Shown here piece after piece: positions 15,673 to 29,800 of a stretch of DNA of 64,000 nucleotides. The DNA comes from Pagrus major (lineage: Eukaryota; Chordata; Actinopteri; Spariformes; Sparidae). The stretch lies in contig NC_133235.1 in assembly GCF_040436345.1 (NCBI RefSeq), positions 23,274,660-23,338,659 of the forward strand, given 5' to 3'. A program made the position numbers and the translations under genes. How positions within the stretch are numbered: the stretch's first letter is position 1; the number at the start of each line of letters is the position of its first letter. The notes under the pieces were generated by a model. The model saw nothing but the letters and a program-made list of their open reading frames with translations, did no database searches and was not told the origin of the DNA.

Positions 15673-18600
15673 CTAGTTCCTCTCCTGCACAAATACAGTC
15701 TCTTGTGGACAAAGCCCCGCCTCCTGCAGCGTGATGTCATAGTCCAAGTGGGCGAGCTTCCTTCTGGGGAAGTTGGTGACGAGTTCGAAGCGTTCGTTAG
15801 GGTAACCCTTGGACTGGACGTGTCTGACCAGGGCCTTGAATTAAGAAGATAACAGAGGTTAGACATTTTAAATAACAATCAGTATTCATGTGATAATGTG
15901 CACTGTCAGCTGGGCATAAAGAGGAAATGCTCACATTTATTTTACTTAAAGCAACAGTTTGACATTTTGGGCAATAAGCTTAAATATGAAGCTGCAGCCA
16001 GTAGTCAGTTAGCTTAGCTTAGCACGAAGACTGGAAACAGGGAAAAAGATCTCACCTAGCTCTGTTCAATGTGAAAAATCCACCTAACCAGGCCCTCTAA
16101 AATTCACTGATTAACAACAACAGAGTTGGAAAAAGCACCCAAATGTCATTGTGTTAAAATATTATTTTAGTAATTGTAAAAGTCACCAATGTTAATTGTT
16201 CTTTAGTAAAAGTCTTTAAGTATCTGATATTAAGTGTACTTAAGTATCAAAAGTACGAGTACTTTTTTTTTTTTTTTTTACATATATTTACATGTATGTA
16301 AATACTGTGTACTATGGGTCGACTAAATATCCACCTGGCTCATTATCTGATCCGATACTCAGCATTTTTCTGATTGTTGGAATCAGCATTTATTTTTAAA
16401 TTTGATTGCCAATAATAAAAATTAAGTTAAACATGTGCTGGATTGGCTCTGATACAGGATGCAGTCTGCAAAGTAACTAGTAACTCAAGTTATAAAATAA
16501 TCATAGTGGAGTAAAAGTACGATATTTGCCTCCAAAATGTAGTGAGTGGACGTATGAAGAAGCTGAAAATTAAAATACTAATGAAGTACAAGTACATATA
16601 TTGTGCAAAATAGACAGATAGATGACACCCTGTAAGTTGCTGAACTGTTGTTTAAACAAACATTGATCAAACAAACAACATGTAATGTGTTCATTAGCAA
16701 GCTTCAGAGGTGCTGGAAGGCAGATATCTCTTTTTTACTTTTAGGCAGAGCAGGCTGGCTATTTTCTATCAGTCTTTATGCATATTAAGCTAAGCTTAAA
16801 TAAACTAAGCTAAGTGCCATACGTGTACATGTTGAACTTCTCCTTTAAAATAGTTATTATGGTGTTTTCTCACCAAAAGTTTTGCTCTAGAAGACAAGGA
16901 AATTTGCTCTCTCTGTCCATCTGGGTAGCGGAGCATTAACCTGGCTTTGGGACCTGCGGGAGACAAAAAAGAGAAGACGTTAGTATCTTTCAGAAATGAT
17001 GCAGATGTTCTATCTAATCAGTAAAAGGAAGTAGTGGCCATGTGTAGAACAGCAGCATAATTTAATGAGGACTTTGTTGGGCTAATCACTGACAGCACAC
17101 ATCCTTCTATACTGTAAATTAATTGCAGATGAAAAATGCAAAAAACTAAACACACAACGAAGCTCTATTTGCCCAGTACTAGTATTACCAGATGACCCCA
17201 TGTGTTTGGTGCGGCGCATTCACATGGGATAAGCAACATCTGTATTTTACTCATATTGGCTGACATCATCTCCTGGACAGGATGTCAAAGCTCCATGTAA
17301 CATCCACTCTTCAAAGTAAAGCATCTGTTCTTCAGCAACCACATTAAGACAGATGAGAGTTGATTTGCCTACTTTCTGCATGTGCTAGAAGCAGAAATAC
17401 ACATTTGCAGCTCTAGATTAAGTAAAAGATCCTTTGTGGTTGTACTTGAGTATAAAAACCTTTGGTTGCTCCTAACTTTCTCTTTCTTCTTTTAAACGTC
17501 AATATAGCTGAGAATTGTTCAGTTGTCTAACAACAGCAAACATATTTAAAATGAAATACAACCCCAAATCACCAACATGCTGATTGGCACAGACCTATTA
17601 TTACCTGATGTCCTCTAGTAATTTTCTAATAATTGCGGAGGTTGTCTGTGATATTATTCTCGTGCAACTCTGCCATGTCTGTAATTTGTAAATACTCCAC
17701 TGCATATTATTTACTACATAAAACCAAACACAGAGGTCATGTGATGATATTTTTTTGGGTTGTATTTCTTTTTAAACATCCGTTTTCTGTTGTTAGATGA
17801 CTGAACAAGTAAGACATTTGATTGCAGCTCATAATATCTTTAACAGCAGCCAACAGCTATGCTGTGATAAAAGGTATTAAAGTACAGCCACAAAGCATCC
17901 GTTACTTGAGCTAAATGAGCTGAAATGTACATGCAAAAAATGAGCAACACAACTCTAGACTATATAATTAATGTGGCTGCTGATAAACAGAGGCTACGCT
18001 TCTGGAGTGTTAATGCAACGGAGCCTTGACATCATTATCTGGGGAATAATGTCAGTAAATTTAAGTAAAATTGTCTTTTTTTTTTAAATCACGTAGGCAC
18101 CATATGAAACACAAACATGGAGGAAATTTCTAAATCACATGAGGTCCCCTGGTAATACTTGTCCCGTGCAAATAGAGCTTTAGTCTGAGAATGAATTGTA
18201 TGTGCAGAGCAAACAGGCTTCAGTTGATTCTTGACATTCTTCATCCTGCAGGGCGATAAGTGATTTAGCAAACTAGCCAGTGATAGTGTCAGATAGATAG
18301 AAGTCTTCATGAGCGTTCCGTGTACACCTCTAACAATGGGTCTTTGACCTTCTATCATTGTCCCTTGAAAACAGTGTCCATAGTCAGCAGTATAGAGCTA
18401 GAGGTAAGTGAGATCTCACAGTGAATGAGAAAGTACACACAGTTGAATACAGTTGTTGAGATCTCATATGATTATATCTGTAATGTCCTACCACATACAT
18501 GTAGTTGTAGTTCTACTTTGAATATCTATGCTGTGACCTCTCAAATCTAAATTTGTGTTTCTCACCGAGTACTGCTCAATGCTGCTTATTAATAATCATT

Positions 18601-21600
18601 TTGAGAGTGGTCTTTCTGCAGGCTGGAGGAATTTACTATAAAACACACAAACATCAGTGTTTCAGGTGTATGTTGACGTACCATTGTCATCAGGACAGTC
18701 ATCGTCACAGGGTGGGGTGGTGCTGGTCCTGGATGGTCCAGCGCTTTCTGCTGATGTGGTGCAGTGGTTCCCTCCAGAATCTGCTTCGGGCTGAGGATGA
18801 CGAGGACCAGCAGCCGAAGGCTCCAGGTGGTTCTTTTTGCTCTCCTCTTTCTTGTGACTGTGGTTGTTTTCTTTGTACGGAGACTTTCTGTGAGAGGAGG
18901 TCGAACTATCGGGATGAAGACGCTGCTGGGCTGCAGTGGCCGAGGGGAGCGGGGTGTGTTTGCTGGTGGAACTTTTCTCTTCGTGGGGTACTGGCGTTTC
19001 GCTGTCCGAGCCATCGACAGAGATAGGACCCTCGCTGTCAGAGAAAGGCTCTGCGTCTGATTCGTCGTCTGATCGGGGAGAATCGGGGGCTTCCGGGGCA
19101 TTTGAGGACTCGTAGTGGGTCTCCTGTAGGGAGGCTCGGATTGCTGCCTCAAGCTGACTGTCTTCACTGGCGTCAATCAAACTCTCCTGGAACAGAAAAC
19201 AGAGTGTGCAGCTGTAGAAAACAAATTGAAGAGTTGGAAAAATCACAGAGAAGTGTCTTAAAATAGCCTACTAATAAGTCAGTATTTATGATAATATGAC
19301 GATCTTTGGAGGTTACTAATGAAGCCCTCAAAGGATAATGTGCAAATTTGGAAAAATATCATCAGTAAGTCTGTGATGCAGCCTCCGAACCAGGAAGAGA
19401 CAACAATCATGTAGTATCACGACATATAATAACGAAAATCCCAGATAAAAACCCTACAATTGATAGATAATTCTGAGTTGTGACAGAAAAAATCCAACAG
19501 AGTCACACAGAGACAAATGTGAGAGTTAGAGATGACACATGAGATGAGAGACCCACAGAGCGAGCTCGTTTGGCAGGGGGTGCATGGCACGATGGTCCAT
19601 CAAGCTGCCCATGCTCTGCCAGGAAGCCAGTCGCCTGCTCCAGGAACGATGCCACGTCCAGCTGGTTCCACTCCACCATCTTTTGACCTAAAGTGAACAC
19701 GTTTCCAAGAGCACAGGTCAACAACAAATCAGCAAAAGCAGATATTCTGTGGATGTAAACAGCTAGGGCAAGACATCTTCTAACAGATATCTTCATTTTT
19801 TAGTTAGTCAAAAACCTATTGTTGGCCTCTATTGATCCCATCAATTAATCATAAAAAGGATCTGTTGCTCTTTATTACTTCCTGAGTGATACTTCGTAGT
19901 ATTAGGACCTCATCATATCTCTTCATCATGTTTATCTTGTTTATTTTCCTCATCATATATTTCTTATTTATTTATTTCTACCTTTTTAATTTCACTTTCT
20001 CTTGTTTTCATCTGGTTTTTATTTGTTTTACTCTTGTTTTAATAGTGTTTAAGATATTTTCTTCTTATCTGGCTTGCTCTTGTGTTCTATTGCTGCTGGT
20101 TTCAGAGGACGACCAAACATAATTTTGTTCTATGCCTATGATGACAAATACAGTGTACTATGTCTAATGCTGTCTTGTCCTTTTAAACTGGTATGCATGC
20201 GGGATGGATATGATGCCCTCTCTCTCTCATAACTCCACCCAAGAAACAGCAGATACATGGTGTCACTGGAGATCAGGCATCAGAACTGTGGATAATGCTG
20301 TGACTAACTTCCCACTCACCTGTGCGGGGATCGAGGATGGAAATATAGGGGAACTTGTTCAGCTTATAAAACTGGATGTATCTTTGTCCCTCTTCACTAT
20401 CGTGATATACCTGTAATGAAAGAAAATGCACATTACAATACATATTACACGAGATATTCTTGAAATGAGTGACTTGTGTGTAAATATAAGCAAGTAAAGG
20501 TTTGGACTTCAGGACAAAGTGGGATATTCTGGCCTTTTACAAGGCTTTTTCCACAATCAGAAAATCTTTCCTTCAACTGTTTTGCACTGCTACACACTAC
20601 TTTAAGTACCATTTCTGTTGCTGTACGAGCTATGGTTTCTATTTTTGCATCACATGACCTTCCCATTTAATCAGTTTTGCAGTTGGACCCTTGCAAAGAC
20701 CTCAACACAAAGTTTTCAGGAATGTGAAAGCACTGTAGATCACGTGTGACCATGAGTTTTGAGACTGCATACCTGCCAGAATATGAAGTGTTCTCTGATG
20801 ATGGTCTTCACTGCGTCATTACTCCAAACATCTCTGTTCAGACACTGGCAGGCAAAGTCCTGAACGTTTTGTATGTTGATCATTAGCCACTTGTTCTCCA
20901 GCTGTCCACAGTCTTTTGCCTGAAAGCACAATAGAGGAATATAGAATGGATTTAGTCATTAGTCATTATTGGTAAGTCTGGATAAAGACCAAAAGGACAA
21001 TTAACTCAATCCACTAAGTAAACATGAGTCTCTTTATGGAAAACCAACTATGTCATGCCATTACATGTCACGTGGTTATGCAGGTTTCCATTTTAAACAG
21101 TACACAAGCCCATTTCAAACACTGTGAGAACACTCAGGGAAAAAGCATCATCAAAAATGACAACCTGCATGCTCGACACACCTGGTGTCCCACCTGAGAT
21201 CTACATGGTCACCATCTGAAATTTCACTAAAAGTTCACACAAACAGAATTAAGACGGGAGGTGTAAAGTGTCCGCTGAGTGACTCCTCACCGTCTCAAAG
21301 CTGCCTTTGTGCATGAGCTCAATGGGAGGACGGAAAAGGTCTGCCAGGGTGCTCAGTTTCTTATCCACCGTGCCACCGTTACGCAGCTCCTGTTCCTGGC
21401 GAACTAAGAAAAGAACAGTTATGGTCATTATAGGGAGTAAAGACACAGTGAAAAAGGCTGACACAGAGAGAAACGTGGCAGATTTTCAAGCTTAAATGTA
21501 CTCACTTGTTTCTGTTTGGAAGTCTCGGAAACCATCAAATATGGATCGAGCAGGTCTTCTTCGCTTTGGCACTGCATATGTAACAGACACAACAACAGTC

Positions 21601-24058
21601 ACATTCAGCAGATGACTGAAACAGCACAGCTAAAAAAAAAAATTTAGTAAAAGATCTGTTTGCATGAGGTTGAAAAAGAAAGGAAGCACCGTAATACCTC
21701 CAAACAAAGGTTCTGGCTCCACCAGTATGTCCTGCTTCTGGGGAATGGGTGCTCGAACTTCACTGAGACAAAACGCAACATATATAGTGTTATTCTGAGA
21801 TGCAAATCAATCTACAGCAGCCAATCTTTCCTTCCAGCTCACTTAATAACAACTGTAAATTAGGAGAGAACATTAGGAACACTATAAAAATAATCAAGAA
21901 ATGTGGAGAAAAAAGACCTAAAGCATTTTAGTTTTGTCTGACACAAGTTTGTGAGGAGAAATATCAGCTTACTCTGAAGGGGGAGCTCTGCTGCTTGAAG
22001 CTGCTGAACTGGAGCTGGTGCTGGGCTCCTCTGCAATTCCACCTCCGTCGAGAAACATGGTCACTGCCATCTCCAGGTTGTTGTTGCATGCTTCCAACAT
22101 ATGTTTTCCTACACTCTCTGTGGCCCCTAGAAGAGCGTTGGACACAAGCATATTGATATTGTCAAATACCTTAGACAAGAAGTGTAATGCAGATGTGTGT
22201 GACAACTAAAAATTTCCATGTAATTCATGGGGGGAAAAAAATCTATGATGGAAAGCTGTACATACTCTGTAACATACGAGAATTTGACCTTCAAAGATCC
22301 TCTGTTTTATAGTGAAATAAGCTGTTTAAAAACCTGTCTTGATTTTTTTGTGCATGTTTTAGCTTTTTAACGTTACTTTTATAAAACAAAGGGATTAAAA
22401 ACAATATATAGTGGTCAATATTCAAATTTTAATATGAACAAAAATGTTTCATACGGCTCCTGTAATTTGGATAAAGATTCATGTCCATAATATGTCCTAA
22501 TCAGGACTTGTCAGTGCTCTCTGGGCTGGGGGTACAAACTATGTACTGGGGAAAATGTTTCTAAATTACCACAAATATATTTGTCATTTCTGTTCTTTAA
22601 TTTCCTGTTAGTTATCTGCCAAAATCTACAGTGATGACACATTTTATAGTAACATACATTACTTCAACATCACTTATACAGTAGTATATGTTTGCAGCCC
22701 TTCTATTGTTTATTAAATTGATCAATTTAAAGTACAATACTTCTTCATGCATGCTACAATCTGTTTACTTTTTATCATGTATACATACTGCCAAAACGTT
22801 TTTTTTAATTAGTTGTCTTTCAGAGGGCCACTAGTTTTCATTCATTCTGCTATTTTGTGACAATGCATACTTGGACACAATTGAAACAAATACCTGGTCA
22901 ATGTTAACATCCCGTCTAGTCTTGTTTTTTGTCAAAAGTACTTCCTCATTTTGTTCAAATGCAGAATGAAACTTTCCAATCATGGGGTGTACGTGCAGCA
23001 GTAATCTAACTTTACCATCAGGGATAACCATATCTCCAAATAGTGTTTGCTAAGTTAAACGCTACAAAATAAAGCCAGAAAAAAACCTCTTAAAAGTGGG
23101 AGGGAAAAAAAGCATCTAGTTTAATAAAAAGGCTAAAAGGTATGGCAGAAGTGTAGCTAACGTGTATGCTAAGTGATTGACAGGCAAAAACGTGAGAAAA
23201 CACCAGAACTGTGGCGAGATGCTTTAAGATCGTGAACCGCCACAATGCATAAAATTATGAAAAAAAATATTTTGTATGTGATAAAACACCAGATTTAAGC
23301 ATTAACGTTTGGTCTTTTTATGAGTGTGCAGCTCCGTTTGGCTACAATGATCTTTCCGCCTCTACTGCGCATGTCCGTTTCACTTTCCAAGTCCAGCAGC
23401 AGCCCCCGAACTGAGTCTCTCCTCTTTTCTCCGCTAAATAACTTAAAACTTAAACACTGTCCATCGCGTCAAAGCACAAATAAACAATTAAGGAGACCTC
23501 CACGAGTAGTCAGAGACGTACACGCTGCTCGTACGAGTGCTGTTCACGTTACAGTCTGAGTGAAGATGACAGTAACACCACACGAAGCCTGGCTGGTGAT
23601 GAAGAAGGGAAATGTTGCACAGCCGACGTCCATTCCACATTATCAAACAACATGCAGGGCAAAAAGGAGCAGGGAGTCAGCTCTAGGCTGGCGATATGGT
23701 GTCTTTAATGAGCACCACAAGGAATATGTGATATTTTTAAGTGCCTGTGTAATATCGTATTCAAAGCAGGTGGTTTAATGAGCCCTTTTCTGAGTCTTTC
23801 ACTGGAGTTTATCAGATAACTGGCTGTGGTTTTTCCCTCTGCACAGCACTGACAGCGTAGGGGCCAGGGCAAGACTTAACGTCCATTTTCTTGTCTGCTC
23901 TTACTGTTTCTTTCTCTCCTGAGCCTTTCCTGTTGCACAAACCAAACCTACTTGATAGACCAAACCCAAAATAAAAGGCTATTTTTACCTGTTATTGCTG
24001 TGAATTGTTGTATTAACCCATTCACCCCCGGAGCTGAGGTGTCTCCGAGCGCCGCCAT
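15673..24058 (-). CDS. ubxn7: UBX domain-containing protein 7 (p97/VCP adaptor)
   Basis: Adaptor linking the AAA-ATPase p97/VCP to ubiquitylated substrates and cullin-RING ligases. Eleven coding exons: 23989-24058, 21973-22126, 21698-21762, 21506-21571, 21291-21403, 20773-20919, 20320-20410, 19557-19687, 18682-19186, 16874-16953, 15673-15834; total 1584 nt, 527 aa (human 489). Domains in order: UBA (about 10-55, VGKHMLEACNNNLEMAVTMF), a basic KRRRPARSIFDGF patch, UAS thioredoxin-like domain (about 125-265, WLMINIQNVQDFACQCLNRD), UIM (about 287-306, SQLEAAIRASLQET), an acidic and Ser-rich linker, and UBX (about 448-527) with the p97-binding loop TNFPRRKL. Exon 9 is longer than the human linker, explaining the extra length. 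The ATG sits in a YY1-type AAGATGGCGGC context. All phases agree. Confidence 0.96.
15945..16850. repeat. Fold-back MITE split by an hAT-like MITE in a ubxn7 intron
   Basis: The left arm (15,945-16,125: AAGCTGCAGCCAGTAGTCAG, TTAGCTTAGCTTAGC) and right arm (about 16,680-16,815: AGGTGCTGGAAGGC, CATATTAAGCTAAGC) are the inverted ends of the same family as 1930-2300. Between them, about 16,125-16,640, is a copy of the AAGTACAAGTAC-type hAT MITE, including a T run at 16,264-16,279. So this is a nested insertion in the intron before the last exon. Confidence 0.55.
16954..18681. other. ubxn7 intron (between exons 9 and 10), no feature
   Basis: About 1.7 kb of AT-rich, apparently unique intron sequence. 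No exon, RNA gene or clear repeat end was seen. Confidence 0.4.
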
Positions 24059-24185
24059 CTTACCGCCACAAACAACAACATAAATGTGGCGCATGCGCTA
24101 CGCCGTCCTTTCCCCCCTGTCTGGCGCGGCGCGAGCCCCATGCGTCACCAAAGGATTGTGCTGCATTGTGGGTTATGTAGTTCAG
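24059..24185 (-). promoter_or_regulatory. GC-rich ubxn7 promoter with NRF1, YY1 and ZNF143-type motifs
   Basis: Just upstream of the start codon are a perfect NRF1 palindrome GCGCATGCGC (24,089-24,098), a YY1-type AAGATGGCGGC overlapping the ATG, and at 24,161-24,181 (minus strand) ACTACATAACCCACAATGC, which fits the ZNF143/THAP11 site pattern. No TATA box is evident. This is the layout of a housekeeping CpG-type promoter. Confidence 0.6.
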
Positions 24186-26870
24186 TAACTACAAATGGCG
24201 TGTCACTGGCTAGTTCTTTGAAACAAGTCGGTATTTTATTTTGTTTGTTTGTTTTAATACAGTTCCCTTAAGTTTTTAAATAATTTGATTTAATTGTAAA
24301 TATGGATATTAAGATTTAAACCAAGTAGTAACAGGAACAAAACTATTTTGGTCTTCTCTGCATTTGGTGGTGTGCATTGGAAAAAGGTTTAATTGCAATA
24401 GGTAATAAAGTCAAACAACAATATAGCTGGTAAGAAAAACAAAAAAGAGAAATAAACTAGTAATAAGATATAGAGATGAAATATAAAGATTGAGTATTAT
24501 AAAATAAAGTCTTTTTGTAATGTATTTGTAATACATTTGTAAGACAGATTCATAAGAGGAATACACTCCTTGCACCAAGTCTCTGTACTGTTTTGGGCCA
24601 CTGTTGTTGTATATTATTGTTGTAAATAAATAAAGTTAAAATCAAAGATGAGGAATAACTGTGACTGTTCAGTTCAATTTCAAAATTCAGATCAGTCATG
24701 ACAAATATTATACATAATAAATGAAGACTACACAGATTTGCGCTTTAAGTAGTGTAATTTTATTATTTGCATAATACATTCAGTTTCAAAACAGCTTCAA
24801 CCAAGTCCAAAACCTGAAGAATCAGTTCTACCAATGACAAGCTACCAGCAATTTGAACAACTGCTCGTTCAGTGACCAATCAAGGTCGTTAAGATCTTAA
24901 TTACGTTATTTCACACGAATCTGTTGTCCTGCCTGGCATAAACGAGAAAAAGAGGAGTTCAGTTTACAAAGGGAAAGTGGTGATGGCACTGACTTTCTAC
25001 ATCATTGATATGTCCAAACTATATTTACAAATACACAAAGTGACACTTCTAATCCCACTGGCCAATTTTAATTATAGTTAAAGCTGAATATAAAATAAGA
25101 TTACATTCATATCAACAATAATAATAATAATATGCACAGTGTCCTTCAGTTTTGCTGATAGTCTGAAACGGCTCATAAATGTTCTAGCTTTCTAATCGTG
25201 AACAATTGTTTTGAAAAGGTTTATAATCTGAATGTCAATTCATTTGAAAAAGAGCAAAACACCAATAATACAAACCGGCATTTTAAGCTGTTGTCTTTTT
25301 GCTTACAAAGGGAGGTTGGATATTAACTCAGGCCACTTTAATAATTATAGTCCCACATGAAAGGAATTAGACGATAATGGTCAGCATCTTACGTTGCACA
25401 GAAAGCACTTATCTTAAATTCTCCATGTAAACCCAGAAACGCACTGAAATCTGATGCGTCTGCTCTGTGTACACACGTGACCTTTTAGCCCTGAGGTGGG
25501 AAGTTATTATTTCATAGAAAAGATGCATCACGTTATAATTGTAAGAGGGAATAATTCAAGTGCACTCAAGCATTATATACAGGGGACAATAGGAATAGGT
25601 CACTTAGTTTTTGTTGAAGGTCATGTTAAATATACATGAATATCTATTTTTAAGCAATACTGAAGGCCAAATGAGAATATTGCAGAATGTGTCACTGTCG
25701 TGTCTTTACACATTTGAGCGTTTTAAACCTCAAAATGTGTTTAAAAAATTGTCTGAGCATCACATTAGTTAACAACACTTTTACTCACCACTGGTAAGTA
25801 AATTCACTTCAATACAACCTACATTTTACCGTTTTCCGTTAAAAACAAATAAAAAATTACGAACAAGTTTCCCAAAGTTGTTAGACTTTGGGAATTGGCT
25901 GTAATCAATGATGTGTTCAAGGTACCAAAAGAAAAAAAGGGAGGGATGTCATGGACATACTTTAAATGATTTTACATTCTCATGAGGTCAGTCTTATTAA
26001 TAACAAAATAACACAGGGCGTACGAGCTGTAAAATATCTAGACAAGGAAGAGACGAGGCTGCCGGACATTAAAATTTGCCCTTCATCGGTTATGATACCA
26101 GTTTATTAAAATGATTCATCAGATTCTGCCGTTTTCCTGAAAAACACAGATTTGAAGAGGATCTGCATGGCGTCACTCTGGCTTTAATTTTATACGTTTC
26201 TCTAAAGTTTTTGTTCAGGACAGTTTTGAAGCACGTTGGAACCAAAGGAGAAGATAAAGAGGTATTCTTAAGATTAAAATATGTAAATTATACTTTATTA
26301 CGGACTTTCTCTTTGAAGTTGAATCATTCTTCCATCCGCTGTGAACCTTTGTGAGAACAGTCTCATCCTGTCCAACCAAAAGAAATGAACCCGCAACAAA
26401 ATTCCTCAAATAAAAAGAATGCCAGCCTTTCCTCAAACGTGACAGCAGTGCAACTTAAACAGTGTGATAAATAATCATTTTCCTGATGGGCACTGCATGA
26501 TGGAGGAAAGAAGAGGTCTCCATACTCTATCCCACATGCAAAACAATAAAAGGAAAATAAGTTCAGAGGAGAACTGAAGAAATGGGCTTGGGGTACTTTC
26601 AGGGGGAATTACCTTCACAGTTCATATCCTGCTTAATAAATAAATAAGCGTCCATACAATAGCATAGATCAAGGTGTGAATGAGTGCATACATGCATACA
26701 TGTATGTCGAGTGAGCCGTGGGTGAGTTTAGTGTTGGAATGTTTGTTTGTGTACGGAGTGACTACGTGATTTCAGTGAGGCCAGTGCATTTTAAAATGAA
26801 GTTTGTGTTGTGGGCAGGCAGGGCGGTGAGGGCGAACACTGAAGGTGGCAGGTGAGCTGTACGCTGCAGT
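24186..26870. other. ppp1r7 3' flank and ubxn7 upstream spacer
   Basis: No coding exon supported. The ppp1r7 3' UTR probably extends leftwards from 26,870; minus-strand AATAAA candidates occur near 26,290, 26,100 and 24,757, and I cannot tell which is used. The stretch around 24,590-24,650 (GTATATTATTGTTGTAAATAAATAAAG) looks like the 3' tail of an old retroposon. Confidence 0.35.
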
Positions 26871-29800
26871 TTAGAAGCGGATGAAGGTAGCGTCGATCTG
26901 GCGTACGCTGGGCAGCGCCAGCATGATCTTTCGCCGGTACTGCGGGTCCTTCTGTAGAGGGTTTCTTTCAAGGTAGACCGTCTCCAGAGACTTGGCATTC
27001 TTCAACTCATCCAGATCTGACCAGTTATCTATCTGATTATCGTTCATCTGGGGAGAAGCATACGCAATGTAGCTAATAAGAGGACAACACAGACTGGTGA
27101 CATACAGTATGGAGGAGGTGGAGTACATTTAAACAATGACTGAGATTTACATTGTTAATAAGAAGAACAATTCATAAGACTTTAAAAATGAATAGATTAA
27201 CATTTCAAATCACTAGATCAATAAAAATGCTACATAGCAGTATATAAACATTTAATGAAAAAGGGTTATTACACTCTATAATGTTGTGAACGGAGACGGT
27301 GTGTTCAAACAGATAATAAATGACATAAAATACAGCATATCTTCATAAAATGGCTGGCACCGGAAGAAGAACTTTACATGTCAAAGTCATAACAAGCTAT
27401 CGCCAACTATTCTCATAACTGATATGATTTTTCAAGAAAGAATATTTTCTGCAGTTCGGGCTGAGTGACAAAAATAAAATATCAAAATAGTTTGGTACTT
27501 TCCCAAAATATTTACACAATGTGATTTTTGATAGATGACCTTGATATATTGTGGGTAAAGTCAAGTATTAGAACAAGTAGAGCAGTCTGGTAAGTTCAGA
27601 AAATGACCTGACTTTACTGTAATGCAGCCTTTAATATCAAGAGGACAACACTTATGTCATGATATAATGCTATCCAAAATCTGAGACAATATATAGTCTC
27701 ATATCCCAATATAATACTGGTTCATTACCCAGTTGTACTTGCAGCCCTTCTTCATTCTATTAAAGTAAGCTCTGCTGTTGTGCATGTTGGCTCTTTGGGT
27801 TACTGAGACTTTAAATGGATCAGAGACACTGTTAATGTAATTGTTACACCTGTGCTTCTCCTGCTACGTCGAGTCAAGATGTCTGCGGGGAAAAGGTGAG
27901 CTGGTAAAGCTATAGGTGCTCATTTATTAAAAGACCAACATATTACGTTCTTGTTAAACCTCCCAAATCATCCTTACCCAGAATTCCTGCAGGTCTGTTA
28001 GATGGCTGATGTTTTCAATTTTCTTTACTCGATTGGCTGCGATGTCCAGGGTTGTTAGCTTTTTCTGTGAGGGGAAAACAAACGTTGTTGGAATGTACAG
28101 AACAAACTTTGTTGTGCATGTTTGCACAGTTAGCAAAATACATGATGGACAGTTTGGCATTCAGTCCTTTCAGAAATAGGCTGTGGAATTTCTATAACTC
28201 ACATTGTTTTCCAAGCCCTCGATGACCTCAATGCCATTGTGGCTCAGATAGAGCTCTCTCAGGTTGACGAGGTTCTGTAGGCCCTCAATTTTAGTAATCC
28301 TGTTACTCTGCGAAGAAATGTGCTAATTATTAACCAGTGTTTCCAGAATACACACTTCAATGTTTCTTCTTGTAACCACTCAGACAAGTGTTGAAAAGAT
28401 TTGTGTGACAATACCTGAATGCTTAAAACAGTCAGGTTGTGTAAACCGTCCAGATTCTGAAGCGTAGTTATTTTATTGGTGCCAAGAAACAAACTTTGCA
28501 AAGAGGAAAGTGTGTCCAGGTTCTCTATGACCTGTGAACGAAACCAAATGAAAGAGACACAAATAAGCTCAACGTCATGATTCCATAATTATTTCACACC
28601 AAAGACAAAAAGAACAAAATGTGTCGTATTGATTTTCCAGGTTTGAACAACATTTCTCAAGAAATTGCCCAAGAGACCCTTGTTGTCCTACCCGTATGCG
28701 ATTGGAGCCCAGCTCCAGCATCTCCAGGTCCGTTAACTGTTCCAGGTTGGCAATGCTGCCAATTTTGTTGTGGAGCAGAAAAAGTTTCTTCACCCGAGTC
28801 AACTGCTCCAAACCCTCCGCCTTCCTCAGAAGGTTAAACGACACGTCGAGCTGCCTGTGGGTCGGTAAAAACAGACATGCTCATTGCTCAAATGCTATTA
28901 TGCAGAAATTGGATTTGCCATGAATAACTTGACCCGTTGTCTTTTTGGATGAAATCTCTACACTTTTCTTACTCACTCCAGCTCTGTGAGGTGGTGCAGG
29001 TTCTCCAGTTTGCGGATCTGATTGTCATAGAGATCTAGTTCCCGCAGTGAGCACAAACTGTCGAGGTTTTCGATCTTTTTAATGAGGTTCTGTCGTAAGG
29101 AAAGTGTCTGTATGAAGAGACAGATGAAAGAAAAACAATTAACAGATACAATCAATAGCTGTACTTTAATACTGAGCCCATCCTTCATTTATGTTATGAT
29201 TTAATGAAGAAAATATAACTAATTCTTCTAGTACAAATTCTACTTGAGGTTACTTACTTTCGCCTTCTGTAGCACCTCCAATCCTTCAATCTTTCCAATA
29301 CGACAATGAACAAGATCAACATCCTTGGGAGAAAACAGACAGCTTACGATGACATACTGTCTTTAAGTAGTTATTAAGGTTTGTTGTGTCATGTACACAC
29401 AAGTGCCCAGCCCACACATGGACTTAACGGAAAACAAAAATACAGGTGAAGTGGCGAAACATTTATCAATAGAGGACATGGCATACAGCACAGCACTGAA
29501 AATAAGTCTCCACTCTCAAACTCTACAAACAAAATCTACCACAAACAAGCTAACTCCCTAAAACACAACTACAGCTCCAACCAAAGCACGTCATTAGACG
29601 AGAAGGACATTTTACTAACAGTAGAGCTACAACAATCAATCGAATAGCTGTCAACTATTTAACTGATCAGCAACTATTTTGCTAATCAATTAATCGAGTA
29701 TTTTTTTAAAGAAAAGAGTGAACATTCTCTGATTCCAGCTTCTTATATGTGAATATCGTCTGGTTTCTTCTGTCAAAGCAAACTGAATGTCTTTGGTTTG

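Noticed and set aside
18553-19060. Plus-strand open frames up to 157 codons
   Set aside because: Antisense shadows of the acidic, Ser-rich ubxn7 exon 18,682-19,186.
22831-23031. 66-codon frame inside ubxn7 intron 1
   Set aside because: No UBXN7 homology and the exon 1 to exon 2 join is already exact in phase without it.
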